DNA from: JANOAR01 sp031411235 | GTDB taxonomy: Bacteria; Verrucomicrobiota; Verrucomicrobiia; Verrucomicrobiales; Verrucomicrobiaceae | Length of the DNA stretch: 12,243 nucleotides | Assembly: GCA_031411235.1 (NCBI GenBank) | Contig: JANOAR010000271.1 | Coordinates: 1-12,243, forward strand | Direction of reading: 5' to 3' | Shown here: positions 6,055 to 12,243 of the stretch, in pieces | Numbering within the stretch: position 1 is the first letter of the stretch | Layout: the number at the start of each line of letters is the position of its first letter | Notes under the pieces: generated by a model | What the model saw: the letters and a program-made list of their open reading frames with translations, nothing else | The model's database searches: none | Told to the model about the DNA's origin: nothing | Translations under genes and position numbers: made by a program

Positions 6055-7500
6055 ATGAAGGTAAATAACACCATCGTAGTGTCTGTCGGTCAGGCAGGAA
6101 ACCAAATCGCAGCGTCGTTTTGGAAAACCATCTGCCAAGAGCATGGCATTGATCCCCTGACAGGCCAAACGCCGCAAGGCGTTGAGCCACGAGGCAACTG
6201 GAGTTCATTCTTCTCCAAGCTAGGCGAAATGACGTCTGGAAGTTATGTGCCTCGTGCTATCATGGTCGATCTCGAGCCAAGCGTCATCGAAGGCGTCAAA
6301 TCAGGCTCTGGCTCCTTGTATAACCCCGCCAACCTGATGTGCCGCAGTGAAGGCGCAGGTGGCAACTTCGCCGTAGGCTACCTCGGCGAAGGCCGCGAAA
6401 TCCTGCCTGAAGTGATGGGCCGCATTGAGGCTGAAGTCGAAAAATGCGACAATGTCGGCGGTATCATCATCCTGCAATCCACAGGTGGCGGCACAGGCAG
6501 CGGCCTGGGTTCGCTTATCATTGAGGCCATCAAGGAGCGCCATCCCGAATTCCCCATCCTCAGTTGCGCCATCCTGCCCTCCCCGCAGGTGTCATCAGTC
6601 GTCACCGAGCCTTACAACACCGTCTTCGCGCTCAACACCCTGCGCCGCGTCGCCGATGCTTGCCTCATTTTCGACAATGAAGCGCTCTTTGAACTCGCTC
6701 ATCGCAAGTGGAACATCGAGAACCCCACCGTCGATGATTTGAACATGCTGATCACCGAAGCGCTCGCCGGCCTCACCGCCTCCATGCGTTTCAGCGGCTT
6801 CCTCACTGTCGAAATCAGCCTGCGCGAGATGCTAACCAACTTGGTGCCCCAGCCCTCCTTGCACTTCCTTATGCTCTCCTTCGCGCCGCTCACGCCGCCG
6901 GATCGCAGTAAATTTGAGGAGATGGGCGTGGAAGAAATGATCCGCTCATTGTTCGATAACAGCTCCACCTTTGCTGCCTGTAACCCGATGGAAGGCCGCT
7001 TCCTCAGCACCGCCGTTCTTTATCGTGGCGTCATGGATGACAAGCCCCTCGCCGATGCAGCACTCGCCGCCATTCGTGAGCAACTACCACTGACCTACTG
7101 GATCCCTACAGCCTTCAAAATCGGCTACGTCGAGCAAGCTGGCACCGCCCATCGCAAGAGCATGGTGCTACTCGCCAACAACACCGAAGTCGCCCGTGTG
7201 CTGGATCGTATCTGCCACAACTTCGACAAGCTCTGGCAGCGCAAGGCCTTCGCCAACTGGTACCTCAACGAAGGTATGTCGGAAGACCAGATCAACGCCC
7301 TTCGCGCCTCGGCTCAGGAGTTGATCCAAAGCTACCAAGTCGCCGAAGAATCGGGTGCCAAAGCCAAAGTCCAAGACAGCCCCGAAGTGGCCGCCCGCAC
7401 TGGCACCGCCAGCATCCCCGCCGCCATTGGCGATGGGGAAGACAGCCGTTCATCCGTCAGCCTACGCGATCTCGTTGATCGCCGCCGCAGCAGCCGTTAA
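6055..7500 (+). CDS. btubA: Bacterial tubulin BtubA
   Basis: This gene encodes a 481-residue tubulin that, from established work on Prosthecobacter, forms a heterodimer with BtubB and polymerises with GTP into narrow microtubule-like tubes in the cytoplasm. It is a true tubulin and not FtsZ: GQAGNQIAASFW (12-23) matches the tubulin T1 region, the signature GGGTGSG is at 144-150, and EPYNTV (185-190) and FDNEAL (206-211) are tubulin-type nucleotide contacts. The H8 segment ends REMLTNLVPQP (257-267); Glu258 lies three residues before TNLV, as does the catalytic Glu of alpha-tubulin. The loop before it is two residues longer than in alpha-tubulin or BtubB. The S9-S10 loop (about 358-367) is short, as in beta-tubulin. 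The C terminus is basic (RDLVDRRRSSR) and lacks the acidic tail of eukaryotic tubulins. The start is set by AGGAG six bases upstream. It is first in the btubA-btubB-bklc set, and codon use resembles its neighbours, so recent transfer is not evident. Confidence 0.98.
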   Translation: MKVNNTIVVSVGQAGNQIAASFWKTICQEHGIDPLTGQTPQGVEPRGNWSSFFSKLGEMTSGSYVPRAIMVDLEPSVIEGVKSGSGSLYNPANLMCRSEGAGGNFAVGYLGEGREILPEVMGRIEAEVEKCDNVGGIIILQSTGGGTGSGLGSLIIEAIKERHPEFPILSCAILPSPQVSSVVTEPYNTVFALNTLRRVADACLIFDNEALFELAHRKWNIENPTVDDLNMLITEALAGLTASMRFSGFLTVEISLREMLTNLVPQPSLHFLMLSFAPLTPPDRSKFEEMGVEEMIRSLFDNSSTFAACNPMEGRFLSTAVLYRGVMDDKPLADAALAAIREQLPLTYWIPTAFKIGYVEQAGTAHRKSMVLLANNTEVARVLDRICHNFDKLWQRKAFANWYLNEGMSEDQINALRASAQELIQSYQVAEESGAKAKVQDSPEVAARTGTASIPAAIGDGEDSRSSVSLRDLVDRRRSSR

Positions 7501-7563
7501 TCGACACGAGATCGCTTACCCAGCACCGACACACCCACCTATCGCCTAAACCCAGAAGACTTC

Positions 7564-7569
7564 GGAGGA
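7564..7569 (+). promoter_or_regulatory. Shine-Dalgarno site of btubB
   Basis: GGAGGA lies eight bases before the GTG at 7578. This strong site supports a GTG start and suggests that BtubB is translated independently of BtubA, at a high rate. Confidence 0.8.
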
Positions 7570-7577
7570 AGACACAA

Positions 7578-8855
7578 GTGAGAGAAATTCTAAGCATCCA
7601 CGTTGGCCAATGCGGCAACCAAATCGCTGACCGTTATTGGCGGCTCATTCTGCGCGAACATGGCCTCACCGAGAGCGGTGTGCCCAAGGAAGGCAGCACC
7701 GCTGCCGCCAACAATGCGAACATGGAAGTCTTCTTCCACAAGATTCGCGATGGCAAGTATGTGCCGCGCGCCGTCCTCATTGACCTCGAACCCGGCGTCA
7801 TCGCCAGAATCGAGTCCGGCGAGATGGCCAATCTTTTCGATGAAAGCTGCATCGTCCGCAAAATCCCTGGTGCCGCCAACAACTGGGCGCGTGGCTACAA
7901 TGTCGAAGGCGAGCGCGTGATCGACCAGATCATGAACGTCATCGACAGCGCCGTCGAAAAGACCAAGTCCCTCCAGGGCTTCCTCATCACCCACTCCATC
8001 GGTGGTGGCTCAGGTTCCGGCCTCGGTTCGCTCATCCTCGAACGTCTCCGCGCCGCCTATCCCAAGAAGAAAATCTTTTGTTTCTCGGTCGCTCCCTCAC
8101 CGCTCATCTCCGACAGCGCCGTCGAGCCTTACAATGCCGTGCTCACCCTCCAGCGTATTCGCGACAACGCCGATGCTTGTGTGATGCTCGATAACGAAGC
8201 CCTCTTCCGCATCGCCAAGAGCCGCCTCGCCCGCAGCCCCAACTACATGGATTTGAACCACATCGTGGCGCTCATCATGTCGTCGGTCACCGCGTCATTG
8301 CGTTTCCCAGGCAAGCTCAATACTGACCTCGGCGAATTCGTCACGAACTTGGTGCCTTTCCCTGGCAACCATTTCCTCACCGCCTCCTTCGCTCCTATGA
8401 GATCGCCCGGTGCTGAGAATCAAGTGCGCACCAACTTCCCCGACCTCGCTCGAGAAACCTTCGCGCAGGATAACTTCACCGCCGCCATCGACTGGCAGAA
8501 TGGTGTCTATCTCTCTGCGTGCTCCCTCTTCCGTGGCGACATCAAGGCCAAGGAAGTCGAGGAAAACATGGCGGCCATCCGCAAGCAGCTCAACTTCGCC
8601 TCCTACGTGCCTACGGGCATCAAGATCGGCACGGCTGACACGGCCCCTGAAGGCTTTGCCTCCAGCGGCCTCGCTCTTGTCAACCACACGGGTATCGCTG
8701 CCGTGTTTGAGCGACTCGTCGCCCAATTCGACATCATGTTCGACAACCACGCCTATACCCACTGGTACGAAGGCGCGGGCGTCTCGCGCGATAAAATGGC
8801 GGAAGCCAGGGATGTCGTTGCCGACCTCGCCAAGAGCTATCGCGACGCAAGTTAG
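7578..8855 (+). CDS. btubB: Bacterial tubulin BtubB
   Basis: This gene encodes the 425-residue partner of BtubA. The N terminus REILSIHVGQCGNQI (2-16) is strikingly like eukaryotic tubulins. The tubulin signature is GGGSGSG (142-148), with Ser in place of the usual Thr. EPYNAV (183-188) and LDNEAL (204-209) follow. The T7/H8 region GKLNTDLGEFVTNLVPFP (245-262) is alpha-like and has Glu253 at the GTP-hydrolysis-activating position. The S9-S10 loop (about 351-361) is short, as in beta-tubulin. Like BtubA, it therefore mixes alpha and beta features. It ends in YRDAS and has no acidic tail. Translation starts at GTG 7578, fixed by GGAGGA eight bases upstream and by the fit of residue 1 to the family. 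It follows btubA by 77 bases with no terminator and precedes bklc by 20 bases, so the three genes very probably form one operon. Known family behaviour: longitudinal alternation with BtubA in protofilaments. Confidence 0.98.
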   Translation: MREILSIHVGQCGNQIADRYWRLILREHGLTESGVPKEGSTAAANNANMEVFFHKIRDGKYVPRAVLIDLEPGVIARIESGEMANLFDESCIVRKIPGAANNWARGYNVEGERVIDQIMNVIDSAVEKTKSLQGFLITHSIGGGSGSGLGSLILERLRAAYPKKKIFCFSVAPSPLISDSAVEPYNAVLTLQRIRDNADACVMLDNEALFRIAKSRLARSPNYMDLNHIVALIMSSVTASLRFPGKLNTDLGEFVTNLVPFPGNHFLTASFAPMRSPGAENQVRTNFPDLARETFAQDNFTAAIDWQNGVYLSACSLFRGDIKAKEVEENMAAIRKQLNFASYVPTGIKIGTADTAPEGFASSGLALVNHTGIAAVFERLVAQFDIMFDNHAYTHWYEGAGVSRDKMAEARDVVADLAKSYRDAS

Positions 8856-8875
8856 TCATCCCTCCTTCACACGCC

Positions 8876-9646
8876 GTGGACGCCACTCTGGAAAAACAAA
8901 TCTCAGCTGCATCGCGCAGTGTCGAGGAGGCCCGTCGAATGGCCTACCACGACGCCGCGCGTGTGGGGGATCTTGTTGAGCAGATCAGTGTGCTGGCGGA
9001 TCTACGGCAAAAAGAGGGAGACTTCCGCAAGGCAGAATCCCTCTACCGTGAAGCTCTCTTTCGGGTGCAGGACTTGCGCAAGCCCGACCCCGAACTCATG
9101 GCCGGTATCTTCTCGCTCATGGCCTATCTTTATGATCGCTGGGGCCGTCTCGACCACGCCTCCACCTTCTATGAAAAGGCGCTGAAGCTCAGCGAGGAGC
9201 ATGGGTTCCAAGACGCCGACAAGGCTGCTACGATCAAAAACAACTTGGCCATGATCTTCAAAAGTCTGCGCCAGACTCAGAAGGCCGAGCAGTACTACCA
9301 CGAAGCGCTCGACGCCTTCCAGAACCTCTACGGGGAGCAACACCCCAAGGTCGCCTCGGTGTACAACAACCTCGGCGTCCTCTACTACGCTAGCCTGGAT
9401 GTCGAACGCGCCCAGGACATGCACGAGCGCGCCCTTGGCATTCGCCAGCAGCTCAGCGCAGCCGACATCGACCCAGGTGATCTGTCGCAAACCTACATCA
9501 ACCTCGGGGCCGTCTATAAAGCCCTCGGCGACTTCCAGCGTGCTGAAGAGTGCGTCGATCGCGCCCGCAAATTACGCGCGGGCCTCAATGGCTACCAGCC
9601 CATGCCACGGCGCTCCGCTGCTTTGCTCTTGGATCGTTCCGCGTAG
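8876..9646 (+). CDS. bklc: Bacterial kinesin light chain-like TPR protein (Bklc)
   Basis: This 256-residue protein consists mostly of tetratricopeptide repeats of the kinesin-light-chain type. Repeat blocks lie at about 33-66, 75-108, 117-150, 159-192 and 203-236. Typical repeat text includes ADLRQKEGDFRKAESLYREA (41-60) and NNLGVLYYASLDVERAQ (164-180), and LYGEQHPKVASVYNNLG (151-167) is the link motif common in kinesin light chains. The end is short and basic with a hydrophobic run (PMPRRSAALLL, 242-252). There is no signal peptide or membrane helix. In Prosthecobacter the homologous Bklc has been described as binding BtubAB filaments and connecting them to membranes. The predicted start is GTG at 8876, 20 bases after the btubB stop. 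No Shine-Dalgarno precedes it, so translation may depend on ribosomes coming from btubB. ATG at 8939 is a shorter alternative that would cut a well-charged helix, and is less likely. Confidence 0.92.
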   Translation: MDATLEKQISAASRSVEEARRMAYHDAARVGDLVEQISVLADLRQKEGDFRKAESLYREALFRVQDLRKPDPELMAGIFSLMAYLYDRWGRLDHASTFYEKALKLSEEHGFQDADKAATIKNNLAMIFKSLRQTQKAEQYYHEALDAFQNLYGEQHPKVASVYNNLGVLYYASLDVERAQDMHERALGIRQQLSAADIDPGDLSQTYINLGAVYKALGDFQRAEECVDRARKLRAGLNGYQPMPRRSAALLLDRSA

Positions 9647-9740
9647 CCGCAGGCAAAAAGGCTCGACGAAAAAACAAAGGGCGATGGGAGACGAGTATCC
9701 CCAGCATTGTCCCCTGTTTGACACTCGTGTAGAGTTCCCA

Positions 9741-11846
9741 ATGCATCTCCTCAAGGCGGTTTTTGCCTGCACCTTCTTCCTCGCCTTGTGGGCACCGTCC
9801 GCTAGTTCCGCAGCGACGCCACAGCTCGATGCCGCCATCCCACGTCGAGTGCTCGTCGTCTTCGGTGCCGACCCCACTCAGACAGGGCGGCGGCAACTCT
9901 GGGCACCCGACACCCTCACCGCCCTGCACTTGCAGAGCACCATGGAATGGATGGGATTGCAGGCAGAGTTCCACGAAATCCAGCAGCCACTCCCCAGCGC
10001 AGCATCGCTGCAAGCGAGTCACGCTGGCATCATCATCGACGGCAGCCTCAGCATCACCGCCGATGCGGAAGACCCCTTCGTGGACTGGCTCACCGCCCTC
10101 CTCGCCCAGCACACCCCCGTCCTCTTTTTTGGCGATCTACCCGTGGATGAAGTGCAACCCCGCAAGCGCCTCTTTAAACTTCTCGGCCTGCGAGGCACAG
10201 GCTTGGGCGTCTTTGAGCCCAAAGAGTTGCAGTTAAAACGCAGCGACTCCCCCATCCTCAAAGGAGAAATGCCCCTCACAGCCACCGACCGTGGCATGAT
10301 GGATCTCCAGGCACCCGAGGGCGTCACACCACTCGTCTCCATCACGGGCAAGGACGCCGGGCAAAGCCAGCGCACCTTCGACGCCGCCTTCATCGCCCCC
10401 TGGGGCGGCATTATCTTTGGCCCCTACATCTTGCGGCAGTTCAGCGACACCCAGCTCCGCCAACTCATCGACCCCCACGCCCTCCTCACCGCCGCCCTCC
10501 GGCCTGCCACCTTCCCTGTGCCCGACGCCACCACACGCGATGGGCGGCGACTGCTCTTCAGCCACATCGACGGCGATGGATTCACCTCCATGAGCAAGGT
10601 CGCCACCGAGAGCCTGTGCGGCGAAATCATACGCGACCGCGTGCTCACCCGCTACGACTTGCCCATCACCGTATCACTCATCGAAGCCGAGGTGCGAGGA
10701 CTCGGCCTCAACCAAACCAACAGCGACGTGCCGCGCTACGAGACCATCGCCCGCAGCATCTTTGCCCTGCCCAATGTGCAAGTCGCCAGCCACACCTTCA
10801 CCCACCCCTTCATCTGGATGGCAGGCGATGACGACGAAATGCCGCTCAACCGCAGAGCCCGCTACATGGAACTCAAGCCCCAGGTCGGCTACCCAGCCCT
10901 CGACCCCGAGCGCGAAATCGCTGGCTCCATACGCTACCTCAACGACACACTCGCCCCCAAAGACAAGCCCGCCAAGCTCCTGCTCTGGTCTGGCAACTGC
11001 CGCCCCGGCCCCGAGATGCTGGCCAAAGTCCGCACCCTCGGCCTGGAGCAGATGAACGGCGGCAACACCATCATCAGCAAGCGCTGGCCAGGCCGCTCCG
11101 GAATCGCCCCGCAGTTCACCCAGATGGGCGACGAACTGCAAGTCTATGCCCCCAACCAAAACGAAATGTACTACACCGACAACTGGCAAGCCCGCTTCCT
11201 CGGCGGCTACGCCAAAGTCATCGAAACCTTCGAAATGACCGAGCAGCCCCGCCGCGTGAAGCCCGTCAACATCTACTACCACTTCTACTCCGGCGAGCGC
11301 GGCGACGCCCTCGCCGCCCTTATTAAAGTCTATGACTGGGCCACCGCCCAGCCACTGCACGCCATCACCGCCCTCGACTACGTCAAAACCGTGCGCGACG
11401 CCCGCGACACCCGCATCCAGCCCCTCAGCCCCACCTCATGGCGCATCGACAACACAGGCCACTGCCGCAGCCTGCGCCTCGCCACCAGCGCCGGTTATCC
11501 CGAAGTCGGCGGCACCACCCACGTCCTCGGCTGGGCCGACGCCGGCGACCAGCGCTACATCACCACCAGCGCCACGCCCGCCACCCTCATCCTGCACGCC
11601 AAACCACCCACCGCCCCCAGCCTGCAAGACAGCAGCGTGGACATTCGCTGCGATCGCCACGACGCCCAGCACCTGCACCTCACCTCACTTTCCAGCCGCA
11701 GCGGCCAGATCACCCTCAGACTCCCCGCAGGTGAAAAAGCCTGGCGCGTCAGCCTCAACGGCCAAGCCACCGAAGCAAAAATCGAGCGCGGCATCATCAC
11801 GCTTCAGCTACCAGCAGGGGCAAAGGTAGAAGCCACTCGCGAATGA
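9741..11846 (+). CDS. Secreted PelA-like polysaccharide deacetylase
   Basis: This gene encodes 701 residues with a Sec signal peptide (about 1-24, hydrophobic VFACTFFLALW, cleavage near ASSA). A Rossmann-like region (about 35-160, starting RRVLVVFGADP) resembles the reductase-like domain of PelA. A NodB-type deacetylase domain follows (about 268-555). Its metal and catalytic motifs are visible: HIDGDG (275-280, Asp277 and Asp279), SHTFTHPF (350-357, His351 and His355), SGNCRPG (417-423) and IYYHFYSGERG (511-521) near the end. A C-terminal beta-rich region (about 565-701) completes it. PelA deacetylates the exopolysaccharide Pel in the periplasm. This protein lacks PelA's N-terminal glycoside-hydrolase domain, and no other pel genes are in view, so its substrate is open. 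ATG 9741 is chosen because the signal peptide begins there; the frame is open further upstream but overlaps bklc with no protein-like sequence. It lies 94 bases after bklc without a terminator and might be co-transcribed. Confidence 0.82.
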   Translation: MHLLKAVFACTFFLALWAPSASSAATPQLDAAIPRRVLVVFGADPTQTGRRQLWAPDTLTALHLQSTMEWMGLQAEFHEIQQPLPSAASLQASHAGIIIDGSLSITADAEDPFVDWLTALLAQHTPVLFFGDLPVDEVQPRKRLFKLLGLRGTGLGVFEPKELQLKRSDSPILKGEMPLTATDRGMMDLQAPEGVTPLVSITGKDAGQSQRTFDAAFIAPWGGIIFGPYILRQFSDTQLRQLIDPHALLTAALRPATFPVPDATTRDGRRLLFSHIDGDGFTSMSKVATESLCGEIIRDRVLTRYDLPITVSLIEAEVRGLGLNQTNSDVPRYETIARSIFALPNVQVASHTFTHPFIWMAGDDDEMPLNRRARYMELKPQVGYPALDPEREIAGSIRYLNDTLAPKDKPAKLLLWSGNCRPGPEMLAKVRTLGLEQMNGGNTIISKRWPGRSGIAPQFTQMGDELQVYAPNQNEMYYTDNWQARFLGGYAKVIETFEMTEQPRRVKPVNIYYHFYSGERGDALAALIKVYDWATAQPLHAITALDYVKTVRDARDTRIQPLSPTSWRIDNTGHCRSLRLATSAGYPEVGGTTHVLGWADAGDQRYITTSATPATLILHAKPPTAPSLQDSSVDIRCDRHDAQHLHLTSLSSRSGQITLRLPAGEKAWRVSLNGQATEAKIERGIITLQLPAGAKVEATRE

Positions 11847-11851
11847 AACCC

Positions 11852-11951
11852 ATCGGCTAAAGCCTCGTACTCCAACGTGGCGATTCATTGCCTTGGGCCG
11901 AGCGTTTCCCGGCGCACGTTGGCCTCGTTGGAGTACGAGGCTTTAGCCGAT
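11852..11951. repeat. 26-bp perfect inverted repeat around a 48-base centre
   Basis: The left arm 11852-11877 and right arm 11926-11951 are exact reverse complements over 26 bases. The arms begin ATCGGCTAAAGCC and end TCCAACG on the left. The centre also carries CACGTTGG (11915-11922), which can pair with CCAACGTG (11872-11879), so a second, competing hairpin is possible. It lies six bases after the deacetylase stop codon. It may work as a bidirectional stop for transcription even though a T tract is missing. The arm sequence resembles dispersed palindromes in related phyla, as far as can be recalled. Confidence 0.85.
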
Positions 11952-11979
11952 TTGTCCGTGCCACTTGTGGCCGCAGTCT

Positions 11980-11996
11980 TGGCCTATGTTAGGCCA
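11980..11996. repeat. Small palindrome TGGCCTA-TGT-TAGGCCA
   Basis: Two seven-base arms are exact reverse complements with a three-base loop. No T tract follows in either direction. It could be a protein-binding site or a short RNA hairpin belonging to the repeat cluster. Confidence 0.4.
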
Positions 11997-12042
11997 CGCT
12001 ATTCCCCCAAATAGGATGCGCGGCAGTATCATCACAATCCCC

Positions 12043-12071
12043 TTGCCATAAATTGCCTAATCCGCTAAAAA
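12043..12071 (+). promoter_or_regulatory. Possible promoter pointing at the tandem repeat
   Basis: TTGCCA (12043-12048) and TAAAAA (12066-12071) are 17 bases apart. A transcript would begin near 12078, only about three bases before ATG 12081, which would make the message almost leaderless. The -10 box lacks the consensus final T, so the case is modest. Confidence 0.25.
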
Positions 12072-12080
12072 AACATCTTC

Positions 12081-12243
12081 ATGTTGCCCTCTGAATTAAT
12101 GCCCAACAGCCCCTCTGACCGTAATCCACGGCTCCACGGCTCCACGGCTCCACGGCTCCACGGCTCCACGGCTCCACGGCTCCACGGCTCCACGGCTCCA
12201 CGGCTCCACGGCTCCACGGCTCCACGGCTCCACGGCTCCACGG
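12081..12243 (+). CDS. Doubtful partial ORF entering the tandem repeat
   Basis: From ATG 12081 the frame reads MLPSELMPNSPSDRNPRLHG and then cycles through the octapeptide PRLHGSTA to the window edge without a stop (54 codons visible, 3' end missing). No Shine-Dalgarno is present. Because the repeat contains no stop in any frame, the open frame is weak evidence for a gene. It could instead be simple-sequence DNA between genes. Confidence 0.15.
   Translation, partial: MLPSELMPNSPSDRNPRLHGSTAPRLHGSTAPRLHGSTAPRLHGSTAPRLHGST
12125..12243. repeat. 8-bp tandem repeat (TCCACGGC) reaching the window edge
   Basis: The unit TCCACGGC repeats without a single mismatch for 119 bases, almost 15 copies, and is cut by the window end, so the real array may be longer. 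Perfect copies point to recent expansion by slippage. There are no spacers, so this is not a CRISPR array. Confidence 0.97.

Larger units (their letters stand above)
11847..12243. other. Right-end intergenic region rich in repeats
   Basis: These 397 bases follow the deacetylase gene to the window edge. In order they hold a long inverted repeat (11852-11951), a short palindrome (11980-11996), a possible promoter (12043-12071) and an 8-bp tandem repeat from 12125 to the edge. The only reading frame of note starts at ATG 12081 and runs through the tandem repeat. No complete gene is recognised. Confidence 0.7.

Noticed and set aside
6055..8855. FtsZ or phage-tubulin (PhuZ/TubZ) identity for the two tubulin genes
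   Set aside because: GQCGNQ/GQAGNQ, EPYN, DNEAL and TNLVP motifs and lengths of 425-481 residues fit true tubulins; FtsZ and TubZ lack these.
6055..8855. Recent transfer of the tubulin genes judged from base composition
   Set aside because: By eye, third-position GC and codon choice resemble the neighbouring genes; no flanking mobile genes are present. An ancient transfer cannot be excluded or shown from this window.
9718..9723. Perfect -35 hexamer TTGACA just before the deacetylase gene
   Set aside because: The only sequence 17 bases on is ATGCAT, which overlaps the start codon; TAGAGT is just six bases away. No workable -10 box that would include the start codon.
9399..9740. N-terminal extension of the deacetylase frame back to ATG 9399
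   Set aside because: It overlaps bklc in another frame and its Ser/Pro/Ala-rich text looks like a shadow translation. A clear signal peptide starts at ATG 9741; ATG 9684 would bury that signal.
10674..11360. 228-codon minus-strand frame opposite the deacetylase gene
   Set aside because: Antisense shadow of a strongly supported deacetylase domain; Val/Gly/Ala-rich with no motifs.
12125..12243. CRISPR array
   Set aside because: Direct 8-base repeats with no spacers and no cas genes in the window.

Overview
The window looks like chromosome from a Prosthecobacter-type bacterium (phylum Verrucomicrobia). The decisive evidence is a same-strand cluster of two full-length tubulin genes (btubA at 6055-7500, btubB at 7578-8855) followed by a TPR gene of kinesin-light-chain type (bklc, 8876-9646). 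This btubAB-bklc arrangement is known from Prosthecobacter. The species cannot be fixed from the window. From memory, the BtubA sequence differs at a number of positions from the crystallised P. dejongeii protein, so a different species or paralogous operon is likely.

Layout. Positions 1-3102 carry a minus-strand sugar-metabolism group: L-ribulokinase (araB), a ROK-family sugar kinase starting 2 bases after it, and a lipoprotein esterase that breaks off after its oxyanion-hole motif (pseudogene or truncated). A 522-base divergent intergenic region (3103-3624) holds two hairpins and a good sigma70-like promoter pointing right. The plus strand then carries a 724-residue membrane protein with two kinase-like folds (3625-5799), a 255-base gap, btubA, btubB, bklc, and a secreted PelA-like polysaccharide deacetylase (9741-11846). 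The right end (11847-12243) is non-coding or nearly so. It has a 26-bp perfect inverted repeat, a smaller palindrome, and an 8-bp tandem repeat that runs off the window.

How the genes may work together. BtubA and BtubB are known to co-assemble in the presence of GTP into small microtubule-like tubes, and Bklc is known to connect these filaments to membranes. The gene directly upstream encodes a single-pass membrane protein with two degenerate kinase domains in which the surviving active-site motifs are split: lysine and DFG-like motif in the first, catalytic-loop Asp/Asn in the second. Its position and membrane anchor make it a candidate extra component or regulator of the bacterial microtubule system. 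That link is inference from gene order only. The PelA-like gene downstream has no terminator separating it from bklc and may be read from the same transcript; a functional link is not shown by the sequence.
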